A stretch of 64,000 bases of DNA. It comes from Guillardia theta CCMP2712. Taxonomy: Eukaryota > Cryptophyceae > Pyrenomonadales > Geminigeraceae. The stretch spans positions 541,871 through 605,870 of the forward strand of contig NW_005434664.1 in NCBI RefSeq assembly GCF_000315625.1. Reading direction: 5' to 3'. Positions within the stretch are counted from its first letter, which is position 1. The number at the start of each line of letters is the position of its first letter. Position numbers and translations under genes: made by a program. Below the pieces are notes generated by a model. That model did not search any database. It was given only the letters and a program-made list of their open reading frames with translations, and was not told the DNA's origin. This document shows, piece after piece, positions 1-11,771 of this stretch.

Positions 1-3000
1 GCAAGGAGAAGGATCGTTCGTCAATGCTGGATAGGCTCCAGAAGACGAGAGCAACACAAGAGGCGAAGATGAAGGAGCAGGAGGAGGAGATCAGCGGACT
101 TGTTGGCACCTGTGAGGAGATGGAAAGTCGCTGCAAGCAGCACGAGCAAGCGATTGATGCGCTGAAGCACAAGATCTCAGACTCATCAGGCCGAGAGGAG
201 CTGCTGGGTAAAGAGCTGGAGCAGCTGAGAAATGAGCACCATGATATCCAGATACGTGACCTTGAGCTCACTAAGGAGCTGGAGAAATGGCGTGGGGAGG
301 TTGAGGAGGCAGAAAAAGTTGCGGAGGAGAAGGAAAAATCGTTGGAAGTGCTGATGAGACAAAAGGAGGAGGCGGAGACAAGAGAGCAGGAGAATCAGAG
401 GCTGATGGAGGAGCTGCTGGCCGAGAAGGAGCTGAGGGATCATAGAGAGAAGCAGAACGAAAGCATTCTCAGCGACATGCTCTCTCAGAAGGAGCAAGCC
501 CAACGCCAGATGCAAGAGATGAAGGAAGAACTTGAACGATTGCGAGCATTGGAGCAGGCAGAGAGGGAGGTGTTCAGGCAGAAGGCAGCAGAACTGCAGA
601 AAGAGCAACATGAAGTGGAAAGCGAGATGAAGAATGTGAAGAAAAAGCATGAGCAACAGAGCACCGCCATGAAGCAGCTGCAGAAGGAGCGGCAGGCACA
701 GGAAGAGCGCGAGAAGAACTTGAAAATTCAATACGAAAAACTGATGAGTGAAAAAGAGAATCGCTCGTCACAGGAGCAGAAGTACAAGGAAGAGATGGAG
801 AAGCTGTCGGAGGAGAAGAAGATGAAGGAAAGAGAAGAAAAGGAGCTGATGCAAGAGATCAAGCGGTTGAAGCAGGAGAAACAGGAGCAGGAGAAGAAGA
901 ATTCTGAAAGTCGCTCGAGGATGGACAAGGTGAAGAAGGAGAGAGAAGACCTCAGGAGAAGAGAAATCTTGAGGAAGGAAGAGCTCAAGAGGTTGCAGAA
1001 GGAGAGCGAGGAAAGATCGGAACGTGAACGGGAGCAGGCGAGCTACGTCGAGATGCTTCGGGACCAGATGGCTGAGAGGGAAAGTTCGGAGAAAGAGCAG
1101 GTGGACAAGATCCGATCGCTGAAGAGAGAGATTGAGGAGCGAGCGGCGAGAGAGAAACAACAGAAGTCGGAGCTTGACTCCATCTTGGAGGAGCAAAAGA
1201 GACTACAGGAGCGAGAGCTGGAGAGGAGTGAGGAGCTGAAGCAGCTGATGGAAGAAAGAAGGATGCGAGAGCTGCGGGAGGAGAAGCAGAAGGAGGAGAT
1301 CGAGAGACTTCTGCATGAGACGAAAACGAAATCAAAGGCCCTCGAGGTGGAGGATGACGCCATGAAGGCGATCGCGGAAGAGAGAAAGCTGAGGCAGAAA
1401 GCTGAGGAAGAGGCAAAGAAGCTGCTGGAAGAGATGAATGCAGAGAAGATGCAGATGTCAAGTGAAGCAGAGAAGAAGATTCGCCAGTTGGAGGTTGAGC
1501 GACAAGAGCTGCAAGACAAGATGAATCAAGACTTGCAGCTTTTCCAGCAAAATCTCGACGAAGAGAGGAAGGCAATGATCTCCAGGGCCCAGCAGCAGGA
1601 GCGAGAACTTGAGGAGCTTCACAAGAGGCAGCGGGACATGGAAGAGAAGATCAAGAAGCAGGAGCGAGTGCTCCTCGAGAAAGAGAAAGAGGCGCGTGCC
1701 AAGGAAGAGATCGAGAGAGCCCAAGCAGAAAAGCTCCGACTGCTACAGGGAGAGATTGAGATGAAGGAAGACAACATGCAGCTCATGAAGGTGAGAAAAC
1801 CACTCGGGGGGGAAGGGGGGGCTAATGACTTTCTGATCTCATCAACAGGAGGAAATGAAGAGACTCAAAGAAGAAAGCGCTGCAAAGCAATCAACTGAAG
1901 CACACAAGATGGAAGAGCTCCAGAAACTGCAAAAAGAACTGGAGGAGATGTCGAAGAAGAAAAATCTGGTAGAGGACGAGGTTTCCAGCTTGCAGAAGGA
2001 AGTGCAGGAGGTAGTACTGGTGCTGTGCGTCAAAGAGATGATGTGGATCGGGCAGGTCAAGAAGCGAGAGCAGATGCAGGTAGATATTATCTCGAGGTTG
2101 AAGAGAGAACAAGCGGAGAAGGAGAAGAAGGAGCTCAGCTTTCAGAAGCAGGTGACGTCACTTCTGGGCATGCCACTGGTGGTCTGACTTGTTGCTCCAG
2201 GTGGAAATGATATCTGTGGAGAAAGAAAATGCACAAGTGAAGGTAGGGAGAGGAAGGGTTGAGGCTTACATGCCAGCGGGGGACGGCAAGGACGACCATG
2301 ACTGGGGCTGACGGTACCTAAAACCAGATCAAAGAGCTCGAGCAGGAGCTCACGGCTATTCGCGACAAGCGAGCTGTTCGTGAAGTATCCGAAGCTGTGG
2401 CAAGCGGCAGCAAGGTGAAGCTGACGGCGGAAGAGCAAGCTGCGTTCCAGGCATGTCGACATGGGCGGGAAGATGAGCTGTACAAGGTGAGAGGGAAAGG
2501 GAGGGACGCGGTTGTGACTCTTCGAAGCTCCTCGAGGAAAACGTTCACGTCAACGTGCGAAACGAAGCTGGAAACACTCTGCTCATGGTCGCCGCTCAGG
2601 TGATAGTCGATGATGGCTGGGAGGGAGTGACACAACATACGCTGCAGAACAACCAGAAGAAGATGTGCAAGGCAAGAAGCTTTTCGCTCTTCTTCTTCTG
2701 ATCCTCCTCCTCAGATTCTACAGAACCGAGCTGCCGATCTCAACGCGCAGAACCGCATGGGTCAGACAGCTTTGCATTTCTCCTTCGCTTTTGGTACGTC
2801 AAGTCTGCTTGCGATGTGCCGTGAGGCAGGCTCAGGCTACATGGAGTTGGGCAAGTGGCTGGTGAAGAAGGGAGCGAGCACCAACATCAAGAACATCGAG
2901 GGCATGACGTGCTACGAAGGTGACGCACTCCCAGTTTCACCTACCTCAGCCATGCTGCCTCCCCTCTCCCTCTCTACCCCCCCCCTTTCCTCCTCCCCCC

Positions 3001-3082
3001 TTCTTTCTACTCCTAATTTCCTCTAGGTCTGAGCAAATCGCAACCTGCCATGCCATTTGTTGAGCGATATGTGAATGGATGA
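1..3082 (+). CDS. Coiled-coil protein with C-terminal ankyrin repeats (5' end outside window)
   Basis: The frame is open from the left edge, so the true start lies outside. Exon 1 (to 1790) encodes almost 600 residues of unbroken Glu/Lys/Arg/Gln-rich heptads, a long coiled coil. Introns read from splice sites and frame: 1791-1848, 2152-2200, 2243-2327, 2487-2527, 2600-2647, 2672-2714, 2794-2835 and 2920-3026. The exons after 2397 give an ankyrin block: 'AFQACRHGREDELYKLLEE', then 'VNVRNEAGNTLLMVAAQ', then 'LNAQNRMGQTALHFSFAFG', then 'GASTNIKNIEGMTCYEG'. The protein ends VERYVNG with stop TGA at 3080-3082. The intron at 2672 has a GC donor (AAG|gcaag). Ankyrin repeats mediate protein binding and the coiled coil suggests a cytoskeletal or scaffold role, but no named family is recognised. 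The pair 2011-2055 could be another 45-base in-frame intron; both readings stay open. Confidence 0.8.
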
Positions 3083-3156
3083 ATGTCTGATGTGTATCAA
3101 CCTAGCCATGTGTCGATCATTCGCCTTGCTCTCTTTGCTTTCTTTCATTCTCCACA

Positions 3157-3939
3157 TTATCGTCGGTCTCTCTCCTGCCCCTCAGCTCGGCACCGGAGGC
3201 TCTCGATCAGTCGCTCTTGCGAGGTCGCTATGTTCTTGTGCCTCAGCAGCATCTCCTGCATCTTCTCGTTCTCCTGCATGAGCCGCTCGACTCTGACAGC
3301 CAGGTCACCGCCTGCTGGCATGCTGAGGGCGAGCAAGACCCTAGCGCAGAGCTTCTCCTCTCTCCTGCGTCTTCCCTTGATGAGCAGACGGTCCATTCGT
3401 GCACGTTGAACACCATAGGCATGCAGCAGTCTCATGCCCCATCGCAGCAGGCACAAGCGACTCCTGTAAGCTGCGATCCTCAACCTGCCGTGGCACCATA
3501 CCTTGCAGGCGTTGTTTCTCTTCCAGAGCTGCAGTGCGAACTTGAGTATCGCCCGTGTATGCTGTCCCCCATCAGCGTCCGCTAGCCTGGCGATCTGAAC
3601 ATCACCAGCATTGTCTGAGTAAGCTGAAGGGACTCGCTCGGGAGTTGCGGGGCCACAAGGAGCAGGAGAAGCAGGTGTCTCCTTGCTCAGCAGCAGCGGA
3701 GTGAGGGGAGGCGAGGGGAAGGCCCATGAACAGTCGCGACTATCCGCGTTTTTAGCCACAGGTTTGAGGGGAGTTGGAGGTTTCAGATGAGAGAGAGAGC
3801 GTGGAGGGACTTCGCTGCCGGTGTGAGGGGAGGGAGGGGAGGGAGGGGAGGGAGGGGAGGGAGGGGAGGGACTTGCTTTCCTAGCGCAGGCAACAGGGAG
3901 GCATGGCAGCATGGCGGGAGGAGGAGTATCAAGATTCAA
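3157..3939 (-). CDS. Hypothetical Pro-rich protein with basic C-terminal half
   Basis: A single uninterrupted frame of 260 codons runs tail-to-tail with the ankyrin gene, leaving 74 bases between the stops. Residues 25-37 are a PSPPSP run encoded by a 9-base tandem repeat in the DNA. The middle is Ser/Pro-rich and low in complexity. The second half is Trp/Cys/Arg-rich ('LQLWKRNNACKVWCHGRLR', 'CLLRWGMRLLHAYGVQR') and ends in a short amphipathic helix (VERLMQENEKMQEMLLRH) that could form a coiled coil. The repeated basic W/R/L segments resemble IQ-like helices, but no exact IQxxxRGxxxR is seen. I do not recognise the family. It is short for an intronless gene in this genome, so upstream exons are possible. 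Confidence 0.5.
   Translation of the reverse strand: MNLDTPPPAMLPCLPVACARKASPSPPSPPSPPSPPSPHTGSEVPPRSLSHLKPPTPLKPVAKNADSRDCSWAFPSPPLTPLLLSKETPASPAPCGPATPERVPSAYSDNAGDVQIARLADADGGQHTRAILKFALQLWKRNNACKVWCHGRLRIAAYRSRLCLLRWGMRLLHAYGVQRARMDRLLIKGRRRREEKLCARVLLALSMPAGGDLAVRVERLMQENEKMQEMLLRHKNIATSQERLIESLRCRAEGQERDRR
3825..3871. repeat. 9-bp minisatellite (GGGAGGGGA)n
   Basis: About five tandem copies of a 9-base purine unit. Read on the minus strand they encode the Pro-Ser-Pro run of the overlapping gene. Copy number is likely to vary between strains, changing that linker by three residues per unit. Confidence 0.85.
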
Positions 3940-4015
3940 ACCTGGAGGCGTGGTAGGCCCGCCGGATCTGAAGGCTCCGGCCGGACGGTTGAAGTTCGAA
4001 CTTGATTCCGGAACT

Positions 4016-4130
4016 TCGGAAACTTGAAACTTGAAACTTGAAACTTCAAACTTGAAACTTGAAACTTGAAACTTGAAACTTCAAACTTCAAACGTCAAAC
4101 TTTAATACGTTGAAACTTTCAAACTTTGCT
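4016..4130. repeat. 7-bp tandem repeat (GAAACTT)n with CAAACTT variants
   Basis: About 15 head-to-tail heptamers, mostly GAAACTT, some CAAACTT and one CAAACGT, lie between the Pro-rich gene and TRAPPC8. It is non-coding; three in-frame units would be needed to keep any reading frame. Confidence 0.85.
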
Positions 4131-4497
4131 GTTGTCTGCCTCGACATCTCCACCCCCTCTTTCATCTCTTCTACCACCCCTTCTTTTCCAATCAGCGTCA
4201 CTATGCTGCAGTAATCCGCTGCTCCTTCTCCTCCTCTCCCCTCCACCTCCTCTATCACCTCCACCTTCTCTATCACTTCTTCACTATCTATCACTACTTC
4301 ACCCTCTACCACCTCCATCTCCTCTTTCATTACTATACCTTCCTCCTACCTCTCCTTCTCGACACGAAAATCGCCTCTACTTTCCCGCTCCCCCCCCCTG
4401 CCTCTTTGAAACCTCACGCCCAGCAAGCAGCCACCGCTCTCCTCTCCCCTCTCCCTTCTAGCCTCTCCTCGGTTTCTTTACCTTTGTTGAGAGCCGC
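4131..4497. other. Polypyrimidine leader region upstream of TRAPPC8
   Basis: The + strand is almost entirely C/T (runs of CTCC, CCACC, TCTTC) up to the start codon. It probably contains the promoter and 5' UTR of TRAPPC8. No TATA box or other defined element could be assigned. Confidence 0.5.
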
Positions 4498-7400
4498 ATG
4501 GACAATTATCATAAGCAGGATCTGAAAGACTTCTTGCACCGAGTTCTCTCGCCTACAGTGCTTGTCCTCCCAACAGGAGATGCCGAGAAGGTTGCTCGCA
4601 AGAATGAGCTCTCCTTCATTGACCTGCTCCGTCCATGCTCACTGGTTGACACCTCCCCTATCGCTGTTCACACTACCCGTGATCAACCATGGCGGGTGCC
4701 TCGTATGAACATTCGGTTTGTGGAGAGTGGGGAGGTGGAGCAAGCGCCCGAAGAGTTTGTGGATGTTGTGCTGGATGGCGTGATCGCATCTTCGGCTTCC
4801 ACTGCCCAAGGTCTCATCCCCGAGATCAAAAGCAAAGAAAGCGCCGCCCTCGTCACCCAGGACAAGACAGAGAGAGACCTGGCGCCATGGTTCGTTGACT
4901 ACCGCGAGGAGCTGCAGCGAGGGCTGCGATGTAGTGACCATGAGTACTTTGACCATCCCATTGCAGCCATCCTTGTTGTCTCTTCGCAAGAGGTGGATGT
5001 GGTAAGTGGAGAAGGGCTCGCCTTGCTCTTGTCTACTTGTGCTTCCTGCATTGACATCTGAGCTGTGCGGCAGATCTCCAAGCTTATGGCTCTCATGTCC
5101 ATCGATGCTCTTCCCGCCTTGTTCCGAGAAGGCCTAATGGACCCCAACATGCTCAAGCATTATGTGCTGCTCCATGACAACCAGGAAGATGGAGGAGCGA
5201 GAGAGCGAGCAGAGGAGAGTCTTCGTCTGATGTGAGCCTTGCCACAGCCATGGTCATGCCGTGATGTTGCTCATCGCAGGAAGGAGACGCTCGGAGCTCC
5301 CTCCTGCTCCCTCCTGTGCATCAACTCGAACGAGAAAGGCGCTGCCGGCCCAAGTGACGACATCTGGACATGCCACAGGCCTCACGCTGCTAAGATGGAC
5401 ATTCCGCCGCTAGAAGAGAACAGGAGAAGAGGAGCCTTCTTGTCTCCTGCTGACTGCGACGCCATCACCCGCTTCGTCTCCGAGTTCGTCACCAAGTCTC
5501 TTGTGCCTCATATGGACAAGCGGGTCCGCATGCTTAATAATCAGGTGGATGTAGAGACAAGAGGGAAGAAGAAGAATCGTGAGGACGAGAAAAGGAAGGG
5601 AGGTGGAGGTAGAATATGCAGGACGGGGAGCCAGGAGAGAAATAGATGAGGACGAGGAGATGTGGGAAGCATCTGATCGCTAAGCAGGTGACGGCGGTGA
5701 GGAAAGGAATCAAGAATCAGTTCAAATCCTGGGGGAGCTCTCTCTTCGGGAAGCCTTCGGTACCCTGCGCTATCGAGCTTCTGTAGAACTGTGTCTAAGC
5801 TGTTGTTGCCATAGGGTGAAGCAGGACGGGAAGGTTTCATCGAAGGGTCCGAAGCTTCTGGCCCCATCTACCTCTACACGTCCACAGAGGGACAGGTTCC
5901 TCTCCTCCTGTCTTGTTGCCAGCCTTCTCCTTTGGTCTTGCTTACCTTCCCTTCGTTTCCATTTCTTTACCTCCCTGCTTGTCTTGCTGCCTTGTCACTT
6001 GGAGATTGCAGATTCGAGCGCTAGCAGATCTTGCGTTCATGCTCCATGACTATGACCTTGCGTTGTCACACTACAAGCTTGTTCAGGGTGATTTCAAGGT
6101 TTTCTCTTCCATCTGTCCTCCTGCTTCCTGCTTGTATCCCCTCTTCCTTCCATCCCACATGTCGCTTTCTTCTTTCCTCTCTCCCCATCGTTGCCCGCTG
6201 TGATTCTCATTCTCATTGTTGATTCTTGCAGCGCGACAAGGCATGGAGGCATGTGGCAGGTGCTTCTGAGATGTCAGCGATTTGTCACTTCATGATGGTG
6301 ATGAACAAAGACCAGCAGCTCTTCGTTTCTCTTTCACTCTCTCTCCTCCTCCCTCCTCGCTTTCTCTCCTTGATTCACTTTCTTGTTGTCTTCTTATATT
6401 TTTCAACTTCAGTCACCCGATACGAAGAAGCATGTTCAAGATGAGTACCTAGACAATGCTTTCATCAACTATCAAAGATTCGGTCGGGTCCGCCACTCCC
6501 TACGCCTCTCTTTCCTCCATGCCGACATTCTCCGAGCTCGCGGCAAATTTGTTGAGGCAGCTGAGAAGGTAGGAGAAGCGAGCACACGCTTTCTGCTTGA
6601 CCTCCTTCTTTTCTCGATCATGTCCGGGTTGTGAGTTTCCTTCCATAGCTGATCCGTATCACGGCAACCGACAATAACGATCTTCGGTCTGCCATCTTGT
6701 ATGAGCAGGTGACCCCCCGCTTCCCCTCCTCTCCATCCTCTTGTGTCTCTGCTCTTCGTTCCACTCTCAACCTTGTCCGCTCCTCACGTTTACCCAGGCC
6801 GCTCTCTCATTCCTGCAGGTGCGAGGAGGAGGAGGAGCACAAGTGAGAAAGTACGCGCTGCATCTGGTGCATGCGGGGCATCGCTACCTCAAGGGAGGGC
6901 ACAAGGCGCACGGCCTGCGCTGCTACCTCGCGGCGCTGCAGGTCTACGAGACAAGAAACTGGACGCACATCGACGACCATCTCTACTCGGCGCTCGCCAA
7001 GCACTCAATTGCCATGCACATGCTCCCACAGGCTGTCTCCTTCTACGTGAAGCTGCTGGGTAACCAGGAGGGCAAGCCCGCTGAGCGTCAGCTCATCTAC
7101 CTCCGCGACTTCGCGCTTGTCATGCGGCAGCACTGTCCCCAGCTGGTGATCTCAGACCTGCGGCTGCCGCTCATCAAGGACACGGGGCTGAGCATCTGCC
7201 GTAGTGAACCCAACGCTGATGAGGAGGCTGTGAGCGCGAACCTGAGCAAGGACTGCATCCTGACGTGGAGCGACCTGGAGGAGGCGCTTGTGGACGCTCG
7301 CAGATGGAGAGAGCGGGTGAGGCAAAGCAAGAGCACGTTGCAGAACTTGCGAGCAGCGCTACCTGAAGCTGCCCCTCGCAACAAGCGATGCATCGTGGTG

Positions 7401-9912
7401 GACGAGGAGACGACTTTCAGCCTCGACCTCGTGAACCCGTTGCAAATCCCTCTGGAGCTGAACAGCTTCACCCTTGAGTATGAGTTCTCCTCCTCCTCGC
7501 TCCCTCCACCTCATCAGGACGTTGCAGTGCCCAAGGAAGTGGAGTGGAAGGAACACGAGGAAGAGAGCGCGATGGAGATCGAGCAGCAAGACCTGACGCT
7601 TGAGCCTTCCTCTCGGACGCGGGTGTCGCTGCACATGAAGGCGAAGAAGGAGGGATGGGTGAGAGTGAAGGGCGTCAGGTGGAAGCTAGTGGGGGTTGTC
7701 CGTTGCGTGCACCACTTTGACCTGAAAGGGAAGAGGCTCAACGACTCCAAGGCGAGGAGGATGCAACGCGAGTACCAGCGGGACGAGCGACTAGATATGC
7801 AGTGCGTCCCTCCCATGCCTAGACTGCAGGCGACGGTGAGTGGACTACCTGACACGGCTCTCTACGGCGAGATCGTCCGCTGCCTCCTCCACGTTCGTAA
7901 CGTCGGGAGTAGAGCTGCTTGCGGCCTACGGTTGGCGGTCTCGCACCCTGCCTTCTTCTCCAGGGCGAGTGGGGAGGCTGAGACTGTCGAGTATCCTCAG
8001 GGATATCTGTCGCGCAAGACAAACAAGCACGAGGAGGAGAGCGTTCCTCTGCATCCCTTTGATGCCAGCTGGGAGCTTGAGCCTCCTGTGCTCGAACTCT
8101 GCTGGGGAGAAAAGAGTGTGCTGGAGGCAGGGCAGGCGGTTGCTATCCCTATCTGGTACAGGGCACACCGACCAGGAGCGCAAAACTTCAAGCTGCTGCT
8201 GCACTACACCTCGACAGACTCGAAGAGCGCGATGCGATATCGCCTGCTGCGGGTGAGAGAAGAAGGATGAAGTGTTAGACAGTGCAAGGAAGAGGAACGA
8301 GGATGCAGGGTGAGGAGGGGAGAGAGAAAGGATGTTGAGCAATGTTCACAGCTGGAAGCATCGCAGTATGTCCTGCCTTCCCTCAAAACGTCAGTCAACC
8401 TCCGATCGTCAGGTGAAGTCGATCAGAGAGATTCACAGTTGACTTTCTCCATCAGCCTCGGACATGGACCGGCTGACCCTCGCGCTCACCGTCGACTGTG
8501 TCTTGAACTCCTCTTCCCTCAGCGACAACACGCCCTTATCGCCCATGCACGAGGCAGCCAAAGGGAGGAGCAAGGCTGAGGCTTCTCTCAAGCTCCTCCA
8601 GGTTCTTCTTCTACTCCCTTGACGCAACTCGTGACGAGCATGCAGGTCATGTGCTTGAGCTCGCGATGGCGAGCGATGCCGCTTGCACAGGCAGGAGGAA
8701 CCACGCAGTTTTCTGTGGCCGGAGGGAGCAAGGCAAGAAGGAAGCATAGTCTGGGGCAGGGCTCACGCACTCCGCAGGTAGTCATCTACCTTCAAGTGAC
8801 TCCATCTGGAGATGCCGAGCAGAAGGTGAAGGAGGATGAAGAAAAGATGCGTGTAAGAGTTGAGAACAGGGAATGACAAACTCGAGCGTTTCCTTCACCC
8901 CCGACTGCAAGCACATGGCGCTGTCCTCCTCTCCTCTCACGGGTCTGCTCTCATCGTAAGTTGCTGCATGGCTGATCTTGCTGCAGGTTTCTTTCACTAC
9001 TGGGAGCAGCGGAGGTTCTGCCTCATCCACCCACTGCATGACACCAGGGAGCTTCAGGTGACTGACCCTCCACCTGCAAGGAGTGTGAGGAGAGCACAGG
9101 ACGACATCGGAACCCGCCTCGTCCTTCTGTGGAGCACGAGTGACAGCGGCCGCATGGGTTGTGTCTTCCTCTCCTGTGGAGAACCTGAGTCGCCTGCCCG
9201 GCCTGACATCGACTCGCTGCTCTACAACGTGTGACTCCGCCTTGAGCTGTTTCCCACCTGACATGCCAGCAGCACTCGGACGCGAGCCTGCAGAAAGAGC
9301 ATTCGTTCACGCGTGATGGTGACAAGCTTGCGAGGCTTGCGGCGCACTCCTTAATGGAGAAGCAGCAGCTTTGCCCCCTTCAGGTGGATGAGAGAGGAGG
9401 AGGCAGGGACCATGACTAGTCGACAGTTACGAGTTGAGGGGCCAACTGACGTCACGCTTGAGGCCTGCGGGAAGCCTATGGTGGTACCGATCACCATCCT
9501 CGTCTCTAACAGCGGGTGGTCGCAGCCTCTGAGGTCTCTCTGTCCTCCTTGGCCTTGCACGAGCTGACAGTTACTCGTGACAGCATCAGCTTCGAGGCTC
9601 TTGCGCCTTCCGAGGCCTACGGGAGGTACGATGATTGTCCATCTAATCTTGCTTGTCTCATCTGCTGTGAGTAGCACGGAAGGTCAAGCGATGGTAGAGA
9701 GAAGTTGGGACTTCGAGTGGGGAGGATGTCTGCGAAAATCGTTGAAGCTTCAGGCCCGAGAAAGAGAATGCGTCAAGCTCTCAGTCTGCGTTTATCGTCC
9801 GGGCGTGTACAACCTCAACAGGTTTCGTATCACTTTCTCGCAGCTTCAATTTCCCTCTCAGGATTTTTCTGCCTCAAACTTCCAGCACCTGCTGCGAGTG
9901 CATGCTCCATAG
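4498..9912 (+). CDS. TRAPPC8: TRAPPC8 (Trs85-like) subunit of the TRAPP III tethering complex
   Basis: TRAPPC8 is the defining subunit of TRAPP III, the Rab1 exchange factor acting in ER-Golgi traffic and autophagy. The N-terminus is typical: 'LSPTVLVLPTGDAEKVAR' then 'NELSFIDLLRPC'. Further hallmarks are 'FLSPADCDAITRFVSEFVT' with 'LVPHMDKRVRMLNNQ', 'IYLYTSTEGQ' followed by 'IRALADLAFMLHDYDLALS', 'LIRITATDNNDLRSAILYEQ', and 'VRKYALHLVHAGHRYLKGG'. Introns that close in frame: 5002-5073, 5232-5279, 5545-5687, 5760-5814, 5896-6011, 6099-6231, 6298-6412, 6569-6648, 6719-6797, 8253-8366, 8413-8455 and 8602-8645. One long exon (6798-8252) covers the middle. From 8853 on the exon chain is not resolved, but coding segments around 8987-9234 (GFFHYWEQRRF) and 9700-9912 (VCVYRPGVYNLNRFRITF) lie in the expected order. 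The identification rests on remembered family motifs and is strong; the last four exons are uncertain. Confidence 0.88.
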
Positions 9913-10088
9913 AAACTACCCCGGAACTACCCCATTCCTAGCAGATGCATTTCATGTAAATACGAAATCATATTCGGACATGCGATGCGTTCGAACGAAT
10001 TCACTTTGACTGGTACAAATTCAATTTCCTTTGCATTCTTTCCAGCTGCACATCGAGTTACGAAACAAGTTAACCGAACATAATCATC
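9913..10088. other. Short intergenic spacer
   Basis: AT-rich spacer between the convergent ends of TRAPPC8 and COX6A. No gene or repeat is seen; it presumably carries both polyadenylation regions. Confidence 0.4.
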
Positions 10089-10444
10089 TCACCATTCACT
10101 GTCAAAAAGATTGCAATCCCCGCAGGACCAGGGATATTGCTTGTTGCGAATGTGGATGTAAGGGAAGGTGTTCTTGGCAGGGTCCATGTGCGGATCGTTG
10201 TGATGGTCCATGTGCACCTTGTACTCCCACGCTCCGACAACACCGACAAGCACGAGGCCGCCAAGGGAGACGTTCTTCCAGAAATCAGACTCTGCAAGAT
10301 ACGTCAGTGCTGCATCTTTCTTGTAATGGTTGAACCGTCAGCTCCGCCATGAGCGAAACTACGAGAAGCCTTGGGTGCTGTACGAGGGATGCGGAGAGCC
10401 TTGCTTGCCACGGAGGCTAGCAGCAATGTTATTTCTTGAAGCAT
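10089..10444 (-). CDS. COX6A: Cytochrome c oxidase subunit 6A, mitochondrial
   Basis: COX6A is a small nuclear-encoded regulatory subunit of respiratory complex IV in the inner mitochondrial membrane. The last exon reads ESDFWKNVSLGG, then a membrane helix (LVLVGVVGAWEY), then HMDHHNDPHMDPAKN and the family signature 'FPYIHIRNKQYPW', close to the plant form PYLHIRNKEFPW. It ends CNLFDSEW with stop at 10089-10091. The first exon starts at the ATG at 10444 and encodes a basic leader (ASVASKALRIPRTAPKAS) fitting a mitochondrial presequence. The intron donor is at the end of KAS. Several acceptors keep frame (for instance giving HAALTYLAESDF), so its 3' border is not fixed. Unusual is CGDC inside the signature loop, where relatives have GDGN or GPDG. 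Confidence 0.78.
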
Positions 10445-10559
10445 GCAAGGAAAAGTGTGGATACGAAGACCAAGAATTCAAGAGGAGGCAGCAGCGGGCA
10501 AGAAATTCAGTGGTTGACAAGTTGATGGGGCAAGAGTCGGAAGAAGAAAGACAAAAATG

Positions 10560-11040
10560 AGGTTTGAGGAGATGGAAATTCGGCCTGTTCAAGGGAAGGG
10601 AGAGGAAGGAATACGAAGAGGGTTGATGGCGAACTCGGAGCAGAGGAGCAAGTAGCGAATAGCGAGGATCGAAGTGCACGGGGGCGAGGGGAGTTATTAT
10701 GCTGTGAGGGTAGAGCGAGAAGTGAGGAGCGGGTAGGGGAGAATTTTGAGAAAGGTCAGAAGAGGCGAGGGGAGAATGGAGAGAGAGGAAGGCAGATATC
10801 GAAGGGCGAGGAGGAGAGGGAGAGGAGAAAAGAGGGGGAGAGTGAGGTGGGAGGGGAAGGTAGATGTGGGAGGGTGATGAGGAGAGGGAGAGGAGAGCGG
10901 GGAGGGGAAGGCGGGTGCAGGAGGGAGAGGAGGAGAGGGAGAGGAGAAAGGGGCGAGGAGAGGAGAGTGGTTTTGGCATTCTGTGCAAGGGGTCGCACTC
11001 ACAGAGGCGCTGCATTGCGGCGAGGGCGTTAATTAGGGTT
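10560..11040. other. Purine-rich low-complexity intergenic DNA
   Basis: The + strand is a nearly continuous GGAGAGG/GAGGGGAG tract. Long open frames on both strands here are compositional shadows (Ser/Pro/Leu-rich or Arg/Glu/Gly-rich). It lies upstream of COX6A, so it may include that promoter. Confidence 0.55.
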
Positions 11041-11307
11041 ACTAGGACCCAGGTCCTAGATATAGTATAACCCACACCACCCACACGTTCCACCCTACCC
11101 TCTATGCTTGACCCTGGTCCATCGCTAAACAAAGTCCCTTGGGGTGGGTAGTTCATATGTCAGTTGAAGACCTATGATACGGGGGTGGGGGTGGGTGATG
11201 ATACAACTCTTCATCATCACCCCCCTTGTTTCCGTCAAAAAGTACCCCTCCTTGTACCCCTACCCCCTACCTTGGACAGATATGGACCCCTGTAGGAGCC
11301 ACACGTA
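11041..11307. other. G-rich GGGGTGGG/GTACC island
   Basis: Short motifs GGGGTGGG, CCACCC and GTACCCC recur, as in several other intergenic stretches of this window. No coding potential is seen. Such tracts could form G-quadruplexes. Confidence 0.5.
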
Positions 11308-11550
11308 GTGGACGCTGACACCACTAGTCTACCATCTTTCGCGGTTCACATCATTTTTCCAAGCAGTTACGTAGCGGTTATTTGGAGGTTACTTGGCGGT
11401 TTTCAGGGCGCATCGAACGGACTGCCATCATTCGCGAACGAGATAGGCATGGCGGGTTTGAACATGGCGCTGGCGATCGCGGCGATCGTGGGGACGAACT
11501 ATGTTTGCTCCATGGTCGGTCTCAGCAATACAGTTACCATCATTCTCCAG
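11308..11550 (+). CDS. Possible exon of a small membrane protein
   Basis: The frame encodes an N-terminal hydrophobic stretch, then 'NGLPSFANEIGMAG' followed by a membrane-like helix (LNMALAIAAIVGTNYVC) and 'SMVGLSNTVTIILQ'. It stops at a plausible donor, CAG|gtgcgc, at 11550/11551. A second hydrophobic frame lies at 11700-11770, but I could not join the two in phase. No family is recognised. It could be a separate gene upstream of the thioredoxin gene or a non-coding open frame. Confidence 0.25.
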
Positions 11551-11771
11551 GTGCGCAACAGCTGACTCTGCTCCCGCTCCTGCTACTCCTATAACCGCCC
11601 ACTGAGCTCCCCCCCACCTTCCGTCTCGTTTGTGCCTGTTGCTGATGATGTATGTCGCGAGGCTGGTCAGGAATGTTGAGGCACCTGAGCCTTTGCATCT
11701 TCCTTGTGTTTTCATTCGCTACATATTCTCTATGTTGTTCGAAAGCCTGCTGATCACTTTGACCGCGTCTT

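Noticed and set aside
186-1575. Long Leu- and Ser-rich open frames on the minus strand
   Set aside because: They are the antisense of the coiled-coil exon; Glu/Lys/Gln codons give Leu/Phe/Ser frames automatically.
8860-9325. Separate gene on either strand within the 3' part of TRAPPC8
   Set aside because: Position and hydrophobic pattern fit continuing TRAPPC8 exons; the minus frame is a shadow. Exon borders remain open.
10359-11156. 265-codon minus-strand Ser/Pro/Leu frame
   Set aside because: Generated by the GAGGGG purine tract; its end overlaps the COX6A presequence exon in another frame, which fits a known protein.
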